Part shown: positions 21,620-29,892 of the stretch, piece by piece
Numbering within the stretch: position 1 is the first letter of the stretch
Layout of the letters: each line of letters starts with the position of its first letter
Source: Bacteroidota bacterium
GTDB taxonomy: Bacteria; Bacteroidota; Bacteroidia; B-17B0; Aurantibacillaceae
Assembly: GCA_029237825.1 (NCBI GenBank)
Contig: JAQZBQ010000002.1
Span: 186,001 to 250,000, forward strand
DNA: 64,000 bases
Direction: 5' to 3'
Translations under genes and position numbers: made by a program
Notes under the pieces: model-generated
Seen by the model: the letters and a program-made list of their open reading frames with translations, nothing else
What the model was told of the DNA's origin: nothing
Database searches by the model: none

Positions 21620-22110
21620 TAATAGGTCCGGTCTTTATAAGTTGTTAGTTTGTGTGTGTTTATACCACTTTGCGAACACAAAGGTTGTAAATAATCTTCT
21701 TTTTTATAGCCTTTTAACTATTTTTTCATTCCTTTCGGCCTATTTTAACACGTGAATAACGATTATTTGATTTTTATATTAAAATAACTTTTTGGACTAC
21801 TTATTCTCCATCAATAGCAGTTATCTATTATTTTGAAATCTTTCCTATTGCCTGTATTTTCCCAATGTGTTATGAAAAAATGAGGGAAAGAATTCCTAAC
21901 GAAACTGGAATTGAAAAAATATTCAGTACGGACGGACAGTATTTAATCTTGTCTTTTAGGTGGAATACCTTAAAAAAAATTCATCAAAAGACCGGATACA
22001 CTTCCTGAAAAGGTCTTCTGTTAAGAAACTAATATCATGATGCAACCATTTCTGTAAATCTTGAAAGAGTTAAATGAACTTTTATTGTTTGTCATTGATA
22101 CCTTTGTTCA
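21620..22110. other. 490-base region without a secure gene
   Basis: Very A+T-rich spacer between the divergent hydrolase and thioredoxin genes. The plus strand is open without stop from 21760 to 22008, with possible ATG starts at 21865 and 21880, giving at most 47 residues from the first (ending TGYTS). I do not recognise the peptide, and there is no clear ribosome-binding site, so I do not call a gene. A TAnnTTTG-like box (TACCTTTG) lies at 22099-22106, too close to the thioredoxin ATG to be a standard promoter. Confidence 0.5.
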
Positions 22111-22560
22111 ATGACGGGATTATTTTCTATACCCAACCTTTTAATAACGGGCGCAGTGCTTATGGTTTTTGCGTTCCATCAATCAAGCAATTTATTATTT
22201 AAGTCTCCAGCGTTTCACACCTCACATTTTGAGGATGATAACGATTACGGTATGACTGTAGAAGAGTTTCAAAAAAAGGTTTCAGTGAGCAACAAAATAG
22301 TCTTGGTATTTTTTCACGCGGATTGGTGTAAACCCTGTATTAAACTTAAACCAGAGATAGTTGCATTAGGCAATGAAACGAAGGAATACTGTGAATTATT
22401 AAATATTGATACCGATGCCAATCCGAAAATAGCTGAACACTTTGAAATCAATTCACTACCCATGTTCGTGATCTATAAAAATGGTAAAAAATCTTGGGAA
22501 AATATCGGGCTTCTTACAAAAGCTCAGGTAAAAGCCAAAATCGATTTATTTAATAAATGA
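22111..22560 (+). CDS. Exported thioredoxin-fold protein
   Basis: 149 residues. A hydrophobic N-terminal segment (residues 7-22) suggests export or membrane anchoring. It is followed by a thioredoxin domain with active site WCKPC (residues 72-76) preceded by LVFFHAD, and the cis-proline strand SLPMFVIYKNGK. The Lys-Pro pair between the cysteines differs from the Gly-Pro of cytoplasmic TrxA and is common in envelope thioredoxins of Bacteroidota. It probably reduces or oxidises disulfides in the periplasm. It ends 1 base from the convergent stop of the caspase-like gene. Confidence 0.88.
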   Translation: MTGLFSIPNLLITGAVLMVFAFHQSSNLLFKSPAFHTSHFEDDNDYGMTVEEFQKKVSVSNKIVLVFFHADWCKPCIKLKPEIVALGNETKEYCELLNIDTDANPKIAEHFEINSLPMFVIYKNGKKSWENIGLLTKAQVKAKIDLFNK

Positions 22561-22561
22561 T

Positions 22562-23170
22562 CTAATCTTTTATTTTACGTTTTCGTGGAAATCGGGTTTG
22601 TTCATTAATAATCATCCGAAACTTAAGATCCTTCACCTGACTTTTGCATTCTGCAAAAATTCTTTTTTGAATCTTCGCGATACCCTGAGAATCCAGAGGA
22701 TGATCTTTATTAAGCAGGTAATCCAAAAGATTGATATCAAACGAGGCGGATTTTAACCACCCCACTTCCTCTCTGTATCCTAAAAGCGCGAGAATTCTGG
22801 TTTTATCCATAAATGATTTTAAGTGCCTTTGATCCACATCCAGCGTTTCGCAGGTGCCAAAATAAATCACAACACCTTCGCACTTAGTTCCCAGAAGTTC
22901 AGCTAGTTCGGAAAGGGTAATAACTTCCCGTCCAATCTTAATCACACCTTTTTCGCCATGTACGGCAAGGTATAAAAGCGGATAATTTTTATGGAACGAC
23001 TGGGTTTTCCAGCGCTGAATTGAAAACTTAAATTCGGAAATGGTTCCGCAGCGATGATGGAGAAAGGGCATTTTATTAAAACGGTGTACCAAATCGAGAA
23101 TTGGGTATACTGTTGTAGTATCCCGGTGGTCACCATACCAAAAGCTTTCTATGCAAAAAACTCCTTTCAT
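22562..23170 (-). CDS. Candidate caspase-like (clan CD) cysteine-protease-fold protein
   Basis: 202 residues, no signal peptide. Two segments have the clan CD layout: a hydrophobic strand ending in HG (YPLLYLAVHGEKG, His71) and, about 36 residues later, a hydrophobic strand ending near Cys (GVVIYFGTCETL, Cys107). This His-then-Cys dyad after beta strands is the hallmark of caspase, gingipain and CHAT families. Residues after 180 are Lys/Arg-rich. I associate the pattern MKGVFCIESFW at the start with an uncharacterised Bacteroidota family (possibly DUF6642), from memory only. It starts 3 bases after the cysteine desulfurase stop and is surely co-transcribed with it. Proteolytic activity is inferred, not shown. 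Confidence 0.55.
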   Translation of the reverse strand: MKGVFCIESFWYGDHRDTTTVYPILDLVHRFNKMPFLHHRCGTISEFKFSIQRWKTQSFHKNYPLLYLAVHGEKGVIKIGREVITLSELAELLGTKCEGVVIYFGTCETLDVDQRHLKSFMDKTRILALLGYREEVGWLKSASFDINLLDYLLNKDHPLDSQGIAKIQKRIFAECKSQVKDLKFRMIINEQTRFPRKRKIKD

Positions 23171-23173
23171 GCA

Positions 23174-24298
23174 CTATGCCATCATGGCTTTTAATTTTTC
23201 GAGAGTGTAATCAATCTCTTCTTTTGTGGTGTATTTGCAAAAAGAAAACCGGACAGAAGCCCTTGAAACATCTGCTCCAATTCCTCTAAGAACATGAGAA
23301 CCCTGATTGCTTCCGCTGCTACAGGCACTGCCGCCGCTGGCAGCTATTCCTGCAATATCCAGATTGAACAATAACATTTCAGCATCCTTGTGAGCTGGGA
23401 AACAGCAGTTTAAAACAGTGTAAAGGCTATTATCGCCTGTTTCGCCATTGAACGCGATCCCCGGAATCATTCTCTCAAGCTGTTCCTTCATGTAATTTTT
23501 TAATCCTTTGATATAAGAAATGTGTTGATCCATTTCGGCGTAACAAATTTCAAGTGCTTTAGCTAAACCAATAATTCCTTGCGTATTTTCGGTTCCTCCG
23601 CGCATGTTGCGTTCCTGTGCACCGCCGAAAATCATTGGCTGAATTTTAATCGTATGGTTAACATATAAAAATCCAACTCCTTTCGGTCCATGAAATTTGT
23701 GAGCGGCACAGGTAACAAAGTGCACTTTTATTTTTTGTAAGTCCATCGGGTAATGCCCCATGGTTTGTACAGTGTCGCTGTGAAATATAGCGTCATATTT
23801 AGCGCATATTTCGCCTACTTTTTCTAACGGTAATAAAGTGCCAATTTCATTATTAGCGTGCATTAAGGAAACCAATGTTCTTTCATTGGATTTTAAGAGA
23901 TCTTCCAGGTGATTCAAGTCCACATTCCCTTTCGAGTCTACATTCACCCAGCTTAATTTAAGTTTTCCCTGCTTTTCAAGATTTTGCAATGTCGTTTCAA
24001 CTGCATGGTGTTCAATTTTACTGGTAATAGCGTGTTTTATTCCCAGCGGTTGAATGCTTTGATTGATAGCCATATTGTCGGCTTCCGTTCCGCCTGAAGT
24101 GAAAAAAATTTCGGCGGGACTTACGTTCAATAATTTTGCAACAGTTTTACGGGCGCCCTCAATGGCCGATCGTGTTTTCCTGCCAAAAGCGTGAATTGAT
24201 GAAGGATTTCCATATTCTTCCTTCATGTATGGTAACATGGCCTCAAATACCTGCTCGTCTAGTCGGGTAGTGGCAGCGTTGTCTAAATATACTTTCAT
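23174..24298 (-). CDS. Cysteine desulfurase (NifS/IscS family)
   Basis: Pyridoxal-phosphate enzyme that converts cysteine to alanine and passes sulfur for Fe-S clusters or tRNA thiolation. 374 residues. The N-terminal YLDNAATT motif, the TSGGTEADN phosphate loop, the HSDTVQ aspartate, the PLP lysine Lys201 (CAAHKFHGPKGVG) and the persulfide cysteine Cys326 in the flexible GGSACSSGS loop are all present, so it is a group I enzyme. No iscU or other Fe-S assembly gene is adjacent. The only partner is the downstream caspase-like protein, 3 bases away. Confidence 0.95.
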   Translation of the reverse strand: MKVYLDNAATTRLDEQVFEAMLPYMKEEYGNPSSIHAFGRKTRSAIEGARKTVAKLLNVSPAEIFFTSGGTEADNMAINQSIQPLGIKHAITSKIEHHAVETTLQNLEKQGKLKLSWVNVDSKGNVDLNHLEDLLKSNERTLVSLMHANNEIGTLLPLEKVGEICAKYDAIFHSDTVQTMGHYPMDLQKIKVHFVTCAAHKFHGPKGVGFLYVNHTIKIQPMIFGGAQERNMRGGTENTQGIIGLAKALEICYAEMDQHISYIKGLKNYMKEQLERMIPGIAFNGETGDNSLYTVLNCCFPAHKDAEMLLFNLDIAGIAASGGSACSSGSNQGSHVLRGIGADVSRASVRFSFCKYTTKEEIDYTLEKLKAMMA

Positions 24299-24414
24299 CT
24301 ATTGTTTTTCGGAGTCTGATAACGAACACAGAGTTGGTTATTTTATTTAATATGAATGATTGTTTGTTCGGAAATTATTCTTGTTTTGGTTATTCACCCG
24401 AAACGTTGGACCTT

Positions 24415-25809
24415 CTAATTTTTGATAATTTCTTTAATATCTTCTATGATTTTTTTAGCAAGTGCATCGGCTGTTGTAACACTTTCACTCTCGCTGTAAA
24501 TTCTAATGATTGGTTCCGTATTTGACTTTCTGAGGTGAACCCATTCTTTATCAAATTCAATTTTCACTCCATCGACAGTATTAACGGGTTGCTTGGCATA
24601 TTTATCTTTTACGCTGGAAAGCACCTTATCCACATTAATCTCAGGTGTTAGCTCAATTTTATTTTTAGAGATGTGGTAATTCGGGTATGATTTTCTTAGC
24701 ATAGAGGTCGTTTTTCCAAATTTGGCCAGATGCGTTAAAAAAATCGCTACGCCTACCAACGCATCGCGTCCGTAATGAAGTTCCGGTAAGATAACACCCC
24801 CATTTCCTTCTCCTCCAATAATGGCATTGGTGGATTTCATCATCGTTACTACATTTACTTCTCCGACAGCTGATGCAGAGTATGAACCGCCTGATCTTTC
24901 AGTAACATCGCGTAAAGCACGTGTGGAAGATAAATTAGAAACAGTGTTTCCGCCTTTATGGTGTTTTAAAACAGCGTCGGCAACTGCTACTAACGTATAT
25001 TCTTCACCAAACATTTCACCATCCTCGCATACCAATGCTAGTCTATCAACATCCGGATCCACACTAATACCTAGGTCCGATTTGGTTTTCACTACAGCTT
25101 CGGATAAATCACGAAGGTGTTCCGGCAAAGGTTCCGGATTGTGAGCAAAGTGGCCCGTAGGTTCACAATGGATTTTGTGAATTTTAGTAACCCCTAAAGC
25201 TTCTAACAACATTGGAATAACAAAGCCTCCACTTGAGTTTACCGCGTCAACAACCACAGAAAAATTTGCTTCCTTAATCGCATCTATATCTACATATGGT
25301 AAACTTAAAATCTTAGTGATGTGAGAAATAATATAGTTGGGATTTTGTGAATAGGTCCCTAACTTATTTACCTCTGAGTACACAAACTCTTCTTTTTCTG
25401 CCAACTCTAAAATGTATTTTCCTTCATTATCAGAAATAAACTCACCTTTTTCATTTAAAAGTTTTAAAGCATTCCATTGTTTAGGGTTATGGCTGGCGGT
25501 TAAAATAATACCCCCATTTGCCTGCAAATCGGTTACTGCCACTTCAACCGTTGGTGTGGTACTTAATCCCAGATCAATTACGTCAATACCAAGTCCAACT
25601 AACGTCCCGCACACAATGTTATTTACCATTTCGCCTGATAAACGTGCATCACGTCCAATAATTACTTTTAATTTTTTGCCTGGGTTCGAAGTAATTAACC
25701 AACATCCATAGGCTGATGCAAATTTAACTATATCTAAAGGGCTCAAACCGTCACCGGGTTTACCGCCTATTGTTCCTCTTATTCCTGAAATACTTTTAAT
25801 TAAAGTCAC
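24415..25809 (-). CDS. glmM: Phosphoglucosamine mutase
   Basis: Converts glucosamine-6-phosphate to glucosamine-1-phosphate for UDP-GlcNAc, the precursor of peptidoglycan and LPS. The catalytic serine loop is TASHNP (Ser106 from the chosen start). The metal loop is DPDVDRLAL, the sugar-specificity loop GGEGNGGVI and the phosphate-binding loop RKSNTEPI. About 464 residues. I place the start at the GTG at 25809 (MTLIKSISGIRGTIGG), which matches the N-terminus usual in Bacteroidota; the frame can also begin at GTG 25830. EGNGG is found in both GlmM and phosphomannomutase homologues, so sugar specificity is probable, not certain. Confidence 0.87.
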   Translation of the reverse strand: MTLIKSISGIRGTIGGKPGDGLSPLDIVKFASAYGCWLITSNPGKKLKVIIGRDARLSGEMVNNIVCGTLVGLGIDVIDLGLSTTPTVEVAVTDLQANGGIILTASHNPKQWNALKLLNEKGEFISDNEGKYILELAEKEEFVYSEVNKLGTYSQNPNYIISHITKILSLPYVDIDAIKEANFSVVVDAVNSSGGFVIPMLLEALGVTKIHKIHCEPTGHFAHNPEPLPEHLRDLSEAVVKTKSDLGISVDPDVDRLALVCEDGEMFGEEYTLVAVADAVLKHHKGGNTVSNLSSTRALRDVTERSGGSYSASAVGEVNVVTMMKSTNAIIGGEGNGGVILPELHYGRDALVGVAIFLTHLAKFGKTTSMLRKSYPNYHISKNKIELTPEINVDKVLSSVKDKYAKQPVNTVDGVKIEFDKEWVHLRKSNTEPIIRIYSESESVTTADALAKKIIEDIKEIIKN

Positions 25810-25961
25810 GCTTGGTTTGTTTAAAATCACACAAATATACCATAAGGCAATTGACCCGAGGCAACTATTTTTCTACAAATTGCCCATTATTTTGTTAAAA
25901 ATTAACCAATTTAATCTGCTTTTTAACCGTAAATTTGCATTTAATCAAAGAATGGGTTTTT

Positions 25962-27374
25962 ATGAGCGAATTTGAAGGCGATGGATTAAGCAACCAGGAT
26001 TTCGAAAAAAGTTTGAAGAGATTTGAAGATATGATTGCTTCGGGTACGCATCATTTTTTTGACGCCGACGAGCTCGAGGAAATTATTGATTACTATATGC
26101 AATGGTTTAATCTTGAATTGGCTAAGAAGGCCTTGGATTTCGCCCTTGACCATTACCCTTATTCATCGGCCTTAAAAATTAAATTAGCACAGTATTTATC
26201 CTCGCAACATAAAACCCATGAGGCACTTGCACTTTTGAACGATGTGGAGCAGGTTGAAAGTAACAATAGTGATTTGTACATGACTCGCGGTTATATTTAT
26301 TCCCAAATGGGTTTAAGCGAGCAAGCAGTTGAAAATTATAAAAAAGCACTTCCTATTTCGGAATATAAAGACGAAGTTTATGTAGCTATTGGAATCGAAT
26401 TCTTAAATGATGATAAAGCCGAAGACTCACTCTATTACTTGAAAAAGGCAATTCAGATAAATCCGGATAATGATGTGGCTCTTAATGAATTGTCACTTTG
26501 TTTTGAAATTACTGGTAAAAGCGAAGAAGCGATTTCTTTTTATGAAGCCTATATTGAAGATAAGCCGTATAATCATTTTGCATGGTTTAATCTGGGTATA
26601 AGTTATAACCGATTGAGCTTGTTTGAAAAGGCAATTGATGCGTATGATTACGCGATTGCTATCAAAGAGAATTTTTCTTCCGCGTATTTTAATAAAGCCA
26701 ATTCGCTTGCGCAGTTGGAACGGTATACTGAAGCAATTGAAGTTTACAGGGAAACGTTTAAACATGAGGACCCTGACGCTAACACTTATTATTACATTGG
26801 GGAATGCTACGAAAACCTTAATCAGTATGAAGATGCCCTGGTAAATTATAACAGGGCAATTAAACTCGACGCGGCACACGCCGATGCCTGGTTGGGAATT
26901 GGAATTGTTCTTGATTATCAAAACCGAATAACCGAGAGTATCCATTATATAAAAAAAGCGATTGAGATTAATCCGAATATGCCCGAGTACTGGTATGTCT
27001 TTGGTGAAGTACAGCATAAATTGGGTTTTTTGGAAGAAGCCGCCTCTGCTTATCAACGTGTTATAGAATTAGGTTATGAGGAATTTGATGTGTACATCGA
27101 TTATGCAAAACTACTTTATGACGGTGGGTATTATAAAGACTGCGAAAAAGTACTGGCAGAGGGTATTCAGAAATTCCCTGACACTCCGGAACTTTATTAC
27201 CGCATGAGTGGCCTTCAAATGGAATTAGGAAGAAAACAACAGGGAATGGTGTTTTTAGAAAACGCGCTGGAAATGGATTACGATAAACATGTTGAGTTAT
27301 TAGAATACCTGCCAATATTAGAACAGGACGTTGCGGTGATGCAGCTCATTCATTCATTTAAAAATAAATCATAA
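25962..27374 (+). CDS. Cytoplasmic tetratricopeptide-repeat protein
   Basis: 470 residues from the ATG at 25962 (a TTG at 25935 adds nine residues and is less likely). There is no signal peptide. After an acidic N-terminal helix region the protein is a succession of canonical TPRs, for example SDLYMTRGYIYSQMGLSEQAVENYKKAL shortened here to its consensus positions, and NPDNDVALNELS. About ten repeats run to residue 430. The role is protein-protein scaffolding; no enzymatic domain. It is followed 16 bases later by comA, a gene order I recall from other Bacteroidota. Confidence 0.88.
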   Translation: MSEFEGDGLSNQDFEKSLKRFEDMIASGTHHFFDADELEEIIDYYMQWFNLELAKKALDFALDHYPYSSALKIKLAQYLSSQHKTHEALALLNDVEQVESNNSDLYMTRGYIYSQMGLSEQAVENYKKALPISEYKDEVYVAIGIEFLNDDKAEDSLYYLKKAIQINPDNDVALNELSLCFEITGKSEEAISFYEAYIEDKPYNHFAWFNLGISYNRLSLFEKAIDAYDYAIAIKENFSSAYFNKANSLAQLERYTEAIEVYRETFKHEDPDANTYYYIGECYENLNQYEDALVNYNRAIKLDAAHADAWLGIGIVLDYQNRITESIHYIKKAIEINPNMPEYWYVFGEVQHKLGFLEEAASAYQRVIELGYEEFDVYIDYAKLLYDGGYYKDCEKVLAEGIQKFPDTPELYYRMSGLQMELGRKQQGMVFLENALEMDYDKHVELLEYLPILEQDVAVMQLIHSFKNKS

Positions 27375-27390
27375 ACAAATACGGAACTAT

Positions 27391-28182
27391 ATGCCAAATT
27401 ACAATGTTGATTTATCCTTCATGCCTCAAAGGACGGAACGGCCGAGAGACAGTGGGTTAACAATGGTTATGGACAAAGGAATCAGTTTACGCCACGCTGA
27501 AGAATTTGTTGAAAGTTATTCAGATTATGTTGATTTTGTGAAGTTAGGATTTGGAACATCTGTTATTTCAAAGAATGTAAAAGAGAAAATTAAGCTTTAC
27601 CAGAATGCCGGAATAAAGACTTATTTGGGTGGGACCTTATTTGAAGCGTTTGTAGCAAGAGGGAAATTTGAAGAGTATCAGAAATTTATTGACTCTTATG
27701 GATTGGATACTGCTGAGGTTTCTGATGGGAGCATTAATATGGAGCACGACAGCAAGTGTGCGTTCATCAGTAAATTGGCGAAAAATTTTACAGTTCTTTC
27801 TGAAGTTGGATCAAAAGAGGAAGGGATAATTATACATCCTGCAAAATGGATCAGTATGATGAAAGCGGAACTTGGTGCCGGTTCTTTTAAAGTAATTGCA
27901 GAAGCACGCGAAAGCGGTAACGTTGGCATCTTTCACAAAAATGGCAGCGCGCATTCTATGCTCATTACGCGTATTACAAATAAAATAAAAGCTACAGATA
28001 TTATCTGGGAAACGCCTCAAAAAGCGCAGCAGGTTTACTTTATTAACCTGTTTGGTGCAAATGTGAATGTGGGCAATATCAGTGTAGATGACGTAATTCC
28101 TTTAGAAACCTTGCGCGTAGGTCTGCGCGGAGATACGTTTTTTAATTATTTACCGGAAGGAACAAAAGATAAGGTGTTTTAA
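27391..28182 (+). CDS. comA: Phosphosulfolactate synthase (ComA family)
   Basis: 263 residues, a TIM-barrel enzyme that adds sulfite to phosphoenolpyruvate to make phosphosulfolactate, the first step of coenzyme M synthesis in methanogens. Family signatures include MVMDKGISL, DFVKLGFGTS, YLGGTLFEAF, TAEVSDGSINM, LSEVGSKEEG, IAEAREsGNVGIF and VGLRGDTF; these cover the phosphate-binding and catalytic strands along the whole length. Bacteroidota do not make coenzyme M, so the product may feed sulfonate metabolites such as sulfolactate or sulfonolipid precursors; that is inference. The stop overlaps the next start (TAATG). Confidence 0.9.
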   Translation: MPNYNVDLSFMPQRTERPRDSGLTMVMDKGISLRHAEEFVESYSDYVDFVKLGFGTSVISKNVKEKIKLYQNAGIKTYLGGTLFEAFVARGKFEEYQKFIDSYGLDTAEVSDGSINMEHDSKCAFISKLAKNFTVLSEVGSKEEGIIIHPAKWISMMKAELGAGSFKVIAEARESGNVGIFHKNGSAHSMLITRITNKIKATDIIWETPQKAQQVYFINLFGANVNVGNISVDDVIPLETLRVGLRGDTFFNYLPEGTKDKVF

Positions 28183-28772
28183 TGAAGTTGTTTAAACATA
28201 TTTTCATTTTCTTTTGTATTACGGGGACCGTTCGGTCACAGGAGGTGTTTCCGTCAAATACCTTCATTCAAACCTGTTACAATAATGAAATGTGTTTTGC
28301 GAATCAAAATTCGTCTTATTTAATTTATAATGAAGCTAGCAGTGAATTTTACTTAACAATTGACTTTGTTAAATTCAGAACAGGTGTTGATACCATAGAT
28401 GCCTGGCTTAATGATTTGGACGATACGAAATTTGTTTTTAAAGGTTCATTGGGTTCAGATAAATTACCTGCTTTGAGCAATCATGGTGCTAAAACAATAC
28501 ACGTGAGTGGTATTGCTAATTTTAATAATATTGCAAACCCGTACGCTTTAGATATTGTATTTTTTAAAATATCTCAGGATGGCATGTTGTTTAGAAATTC
28601 CGGGAATGATTATTATGATAAAGTTCGTGTGAACATTCAGCTTTCATTTAAGCCAAAGGAGTTTAAACTTGATAGAAAACCCCACCATTTGAAAAAGGTT
28701 ATCTCAATCAATATTGGTAGCGGGCACATTAATTTGTTTAAACCGGGATTGGAAGAATATATAGAACAATAA
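28182..28772 (+). CDS. Exported protein, possibly YceI-like
   Basis: 196 residues with a signal peptide (residues 1-19, ending VRSQ). The mature part is beta-rich, with FYLTIDFVKFRTGVDTIDAW followed by KFVFKGSLG and THVSGIANFN-like strands, ending with a Lys-rich segment and VISINIGSGHINLFKP. The strand layout and length recall the YceI lipocalin-like family that binds isoprenoids, but the match is weak and I would not assign function. The ATG overlaps the comA stop by one base, so the two are translationally coupled. Confidence 0.6.
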   Translation: MKLFKHIFIFFCITGTVRSQEVFPSNTFIQTCYNNEMCFANQNSSYLIYNEASSEFYLTIDFVKFRTGVDTIDAWLNDLDDTKFVFKGSLGSDKLPALSNHGAKTIHVSGIANFNNIANPYALDIVFFKISQDGMLFRNSGNDYYDKVRVNIQLSFKPKEFKLDRKPHHLKKVISINIGSGHINLFKPGLEEYIEQ

Positions 28773-28788
28773 ATTTTAAAGAGAAACA

Positions 28789-29091
28789 ATGAAAGAAATT
28801 ACAGTACAAGAGCTTAAGAAATTAATGGATGAGAAAAAAGATTTCCAGTTAATTGATGTTCGCGAGCAACATGAATTTGATGAAGCCAATCTTAAAGGGG
28901 AATTAATCCCGATGGGCGAAGTTTTAGAGAACGTGGATAAAATCTCGAAAGATAAGCAAGTTGTAGTTCACTGCAGAAGCGGTAAAAGAAGTGCAACAAT
29001 TATCAACGCTCTTGAAAGCCAACATGGATTTACGAACCTTTACAATTTGAAAGGCGGAATCATGGCTTACATCGAGGAAATTGGGCTATAA
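28789..29091 (+). CDS. Rhodanese-like sulfurtransferase domain protein
   Basis: 100 residues, a single rhodanese domain. The LIDVRE motif (Asp23, Arg25) and the active-site loop CRSGKRS (residues 62-68, Cys62 as persulfide carrier) are intact, followed by the LKGGIMAY helix. It is the GlpE/PspE size class without signal peptide, thus cytoplasmic sulfur transfer. It lies 16 bases after the YceI-like gene in the comA unit, which could link sulfite or sulfane sulfur supply to phosphosulfolactate synthesis (inference). Confidence 0.93.
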   Translation: MKEITVQELKKLMDEKKDFQLIDVREQHEFDEANLKGELIPMGEVLENVDKISKDKQVVVHCRSGKRSATIINALESQHGFTNLYNLKGGIMAYIEEIGL

Positions 29092-29144
29092 GGCCGCTGG
29101 GTATTTTACAAAACTTATTTATTAAAAGCAAAATTTACAGTTTC

Positions 29145-29786
29145 ATGGGTATTATTGATTTCATTCTGCATATCGACAAACATTTAAAGGATTTTATTGA
29201 TTTGTACCCCGTACTTGTTTATGGAATTTTATTCGCAATTATTTTTGTTGAAACCGGTTTAGTAATTATGCCCTTGCTGCCAGGCGATTCGTTATTATTT
29301 GCTATTGGTATGTTTGCGGCGCAAGGTGCGCTTAATCTTCCGGTGGTAATTGTATTATTAGTTATTGCCGCTTTTTTAGGGGATACAACCAATTACTATA
29401 TCGGTAAATTTTTCGGGGCACATGTGCTGAACTGGAAGTTGTTTGGGAAAGTATTAGTTAAACAAGCGCATATTGATAAAACGCATGAGTTTTATGAAAA
29501 GCATGGGCCTAAGACAATCATCATTGCCCGCTTTGTGCCAATTGTTAGAACATTTGCACCCTTTGTTGCCGGTGTGGGCAGAATGGATTACAAGATATTC
29601 TTAGCCTATAATATAATTGGCGGAATCGTTTGGGTAGTTGGAATTTCGCTCGCTGGTTATTTCTTAGGTGAGATCCCCTGGATAAAGGAAAACTTTGAGA
29701 AAGTAATTTTTCTTATTATAGGAATTTCGGTATTGCCTATTTTCTTCGCCATGGTGAAGAGTAAGATGGTAAAGCATGCAAATTAA
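29145..29786 (+). CDS. DedA family (VTT domain) membrane protein
   Basis: 213 residues, 5-6 membrane helices. The DedA signature is visible in FVETGLVIMPLLPGDSLLF near residue 35 (acidic and Pro-Gly-Asp residues), the FLGDTTNYYIGKFFG region, and the basic amphipathic motif ARFVPIVRTFAPFVAGVGRM near residue 125. DedA proteins move phospholipids or undecaprenyl phosphate across the inner membrane. The start ATG lies 53 bases after the rhodanese gene. It is the last gene before the glycan island, for which lipid-carrier recycling would be useful. Confidence 0.93.
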   Translation: MGIIDFILHIDKHLKDFIDLYPVLVYGILFAIIFVETGLVIMPLLPGDSLLFAIGMFAAQGALNLPVVIVLLVIAAFLGDTTNYYIGKFFGAHVLNWKLFGKVLVKQAHIDKTHEFYEKHGPKTIIIARFVPIVRTFAPFVAGVGRMDYKIFLAYNIIGGIVWVVGISLAGYFLGEIPWIKENFEKVIFLIIGISVLPIFFAMVKSKMVKHAN

Positions 29787-29892
29787 GTGGCGAGTGAATT
29801 TTGTATTCTTATTTAGAAGGAGTTTAGTATTTAATTGAATTTCACATTCAGGATCTCTAAACATTCATCATAACCTTCAGTAATTAAAACAA

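Noticed and set aside
24334-24525. 63-codon open frame overlapping the glmM 3' end
   Set aside because: Antisense shadow of glmM with a Phe/Asn-rich translation.
26493-27056. 187-codon minus-strand open frame inside the TPR gene
   Set aside because: Complement of a TPR gene with strong repeat conservation; translation is Phe/Ile/Asn-rich without any motif.
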